Source: Boswellia sacra (Eukaryota; Streptophyta; Magnoliopsida; Sapindales; Burseraceae). Taken from it: a DNA stretch of 64,000 bases. The notes beneath the pieces are model-generated. The model was not told the origin of the DNA. It ran no database searches and was given only the letters and a program-made list of their open reading frames with translations. Position numbers and translations under genes: made by a program. The stretch is from NCBI GenBank assembly GCA_013180625.2, contig SNVD02015010.1, forward strand, positions 30,088 to 94,087, read 5' to 3'. This document shows, in pieces, positions 63,760 to 64,000 of this stretch; positions within the stretch are counted from its first letter, which is position 1, and every line of letters begins with the position of its first letter.

Positions 63760-64000
63760 ATGGCAACTTTTAATTCAACTTCATATGTTGAGGGACTTTC
63801 TAACTCTAGACCTCTATTTTTTAATGGAAGTGATTACTCTTATTGGAAAACTAGAATGAGTATTTTCTTGAAATCTTTTGATTATGATTTGTGGTCGATT
63901 GTTTTGGAAGGACCTTTTGTTCCTACCAAAATTGAAAATGGGGAATGCATGCTTAAAGAACCTAAAGAGTTTAGTGAAGATAATAAAAAGAAATTGAGTT
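63760..64000 (+). CDS. Copia 2 gag, N-terminal part (open, cut by window edge)
   Basis: ATG at 63760, 53 bases after the primer site, with 80 sense codons and no stop up to the last base. It begins MATFNSTSYVEGL, then NGSDYSYWKTRMSIFLKSFD and DLWSIVLEGPFVPTKIENGE. The YWKxRM motif is the usual start of Copia UBN2-type Gag, the capsid protein that packages element RNA. Copia 1 has lost this start codon (GTG) and has a stop 14 codons later, so this copy is better preserved and probably younger. The rest of gag-pol is outside the window, so competence cannot be judged. Confidence 0.88.
   Translation, partial: MATFNSTSYVEGLSNSRPLFFNGSDYSYWKTRMSIFLKSFDYDLWSIVLEGPFVPTKIENGECMLKEPKEFSEDNKKKLS

Larger units (their letters stand above)
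61942..64000 (+). mobile_element. Ty1/Copia retrotransposon 2 (5' end; continues beyond window)
   Basis: Same family as Copia 1: complete 5' LTR, primer site, and start of gag, which is open to the window edge. It is inserted in the 5' LTR fragment of gypsy A, opposite in orientation. Confidence 0.93.

Noticed and set aside
1..64000. tRNA, rRNA or small nuclear RNA genes
   Set aside because: Only tRNA-complementary primer sites were seen; no cloverleaf or rRNA-like segment was recognised by eye.

Overview
The window is nuclear DNA of a flowering plant, most likely a eudicot, and almost all of it is nested LTR retrotransposons. The sequence is AT-rich, no long host gene is open, and nearly every recognisable protein is a retrotransposon Gag, protease, reverse transcriptase (RT), RNase H or integrase, mostly broken by stops and frameshifts. 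The species cannot be named from this sequence.

Two retrotransposon families dominate. (1) A Ty1/Copia family has LTRs of 1.45 to 1.76 kb (TGTTAG...CA), an initiator-Met-type primer site, and LTRs built partly from tandem repeats. One copy occupies 1-7318 (5' LTR cut by the window edge). A second begins at 61942 and runs off the right edge with an open gag. (2) A Ty3/Gypsy family has LTRs of 1.8 to 2.0 kb (TGTAGACA...TTCACA). Its primer site reads TGGCGACTCCACTGGGGA, it has two consecutive RNase H domains, and its Gag has a CxFHx4GHx3DC-type motif. Together these point to the Tat/Ogre branch. Its long 3' untranslated region holds tandem repeats, purine tracts and antisense genes.

Layout of the nest. 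Gypsy A (minus strand) is the outermost: its 3' LTR starts at 12251, its 3' UTR and pol lie at about 56370-61715, and its 5' LTR fragment ends at 61941, where Copia 2 is inserted. Gypsy B (minus, 13111-54006) sits inside A's 3' LTR, flanked by AAACT/AAATT. Solo LTR S (54213-56058) sits in the same LTR. Gypsy C (plus, 14024-28256, 5' LTR lost) lies in B's 3' UTR. Gypsy E (plus, 33017-50707) lies in B's gag and has perfect 5-bp target duplications (ATGGT). A 3.36-kb CACTA DNA transposon (41550-44911, target duplication TTA) lies in E's integrase. At the left, Copia 1 adjoins the leader of another gypsy (F, 7319-9858), which keeps only leader, 3' UTR and 3' LTR. The stretch 9859-12250 is the only part not assigned to the nest. 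It begins with a relic of an unrelated Copia pol.

The most interesting content is in the gypsy 3' UTRs. On the strand opposite to gag-pol, C carries a multi-exon gene of the plant mobile domain (PMD) type and, downstream of it, a second gene that resembles DUF7745. Copies A and E keep parts of the same pair. Introns are conserved between copies, and one intron is packed with repeats that look like splice acceptors. In C both antisense genes are preceded by the same GGCTGGCC/GTCGG-type repeat blocks found before the TATA box in the family's LTRs. None of the gypsy copies is competent: E has lost the RT core, C the integrase core, A its gag and RT N-terminus, and B all of pol.
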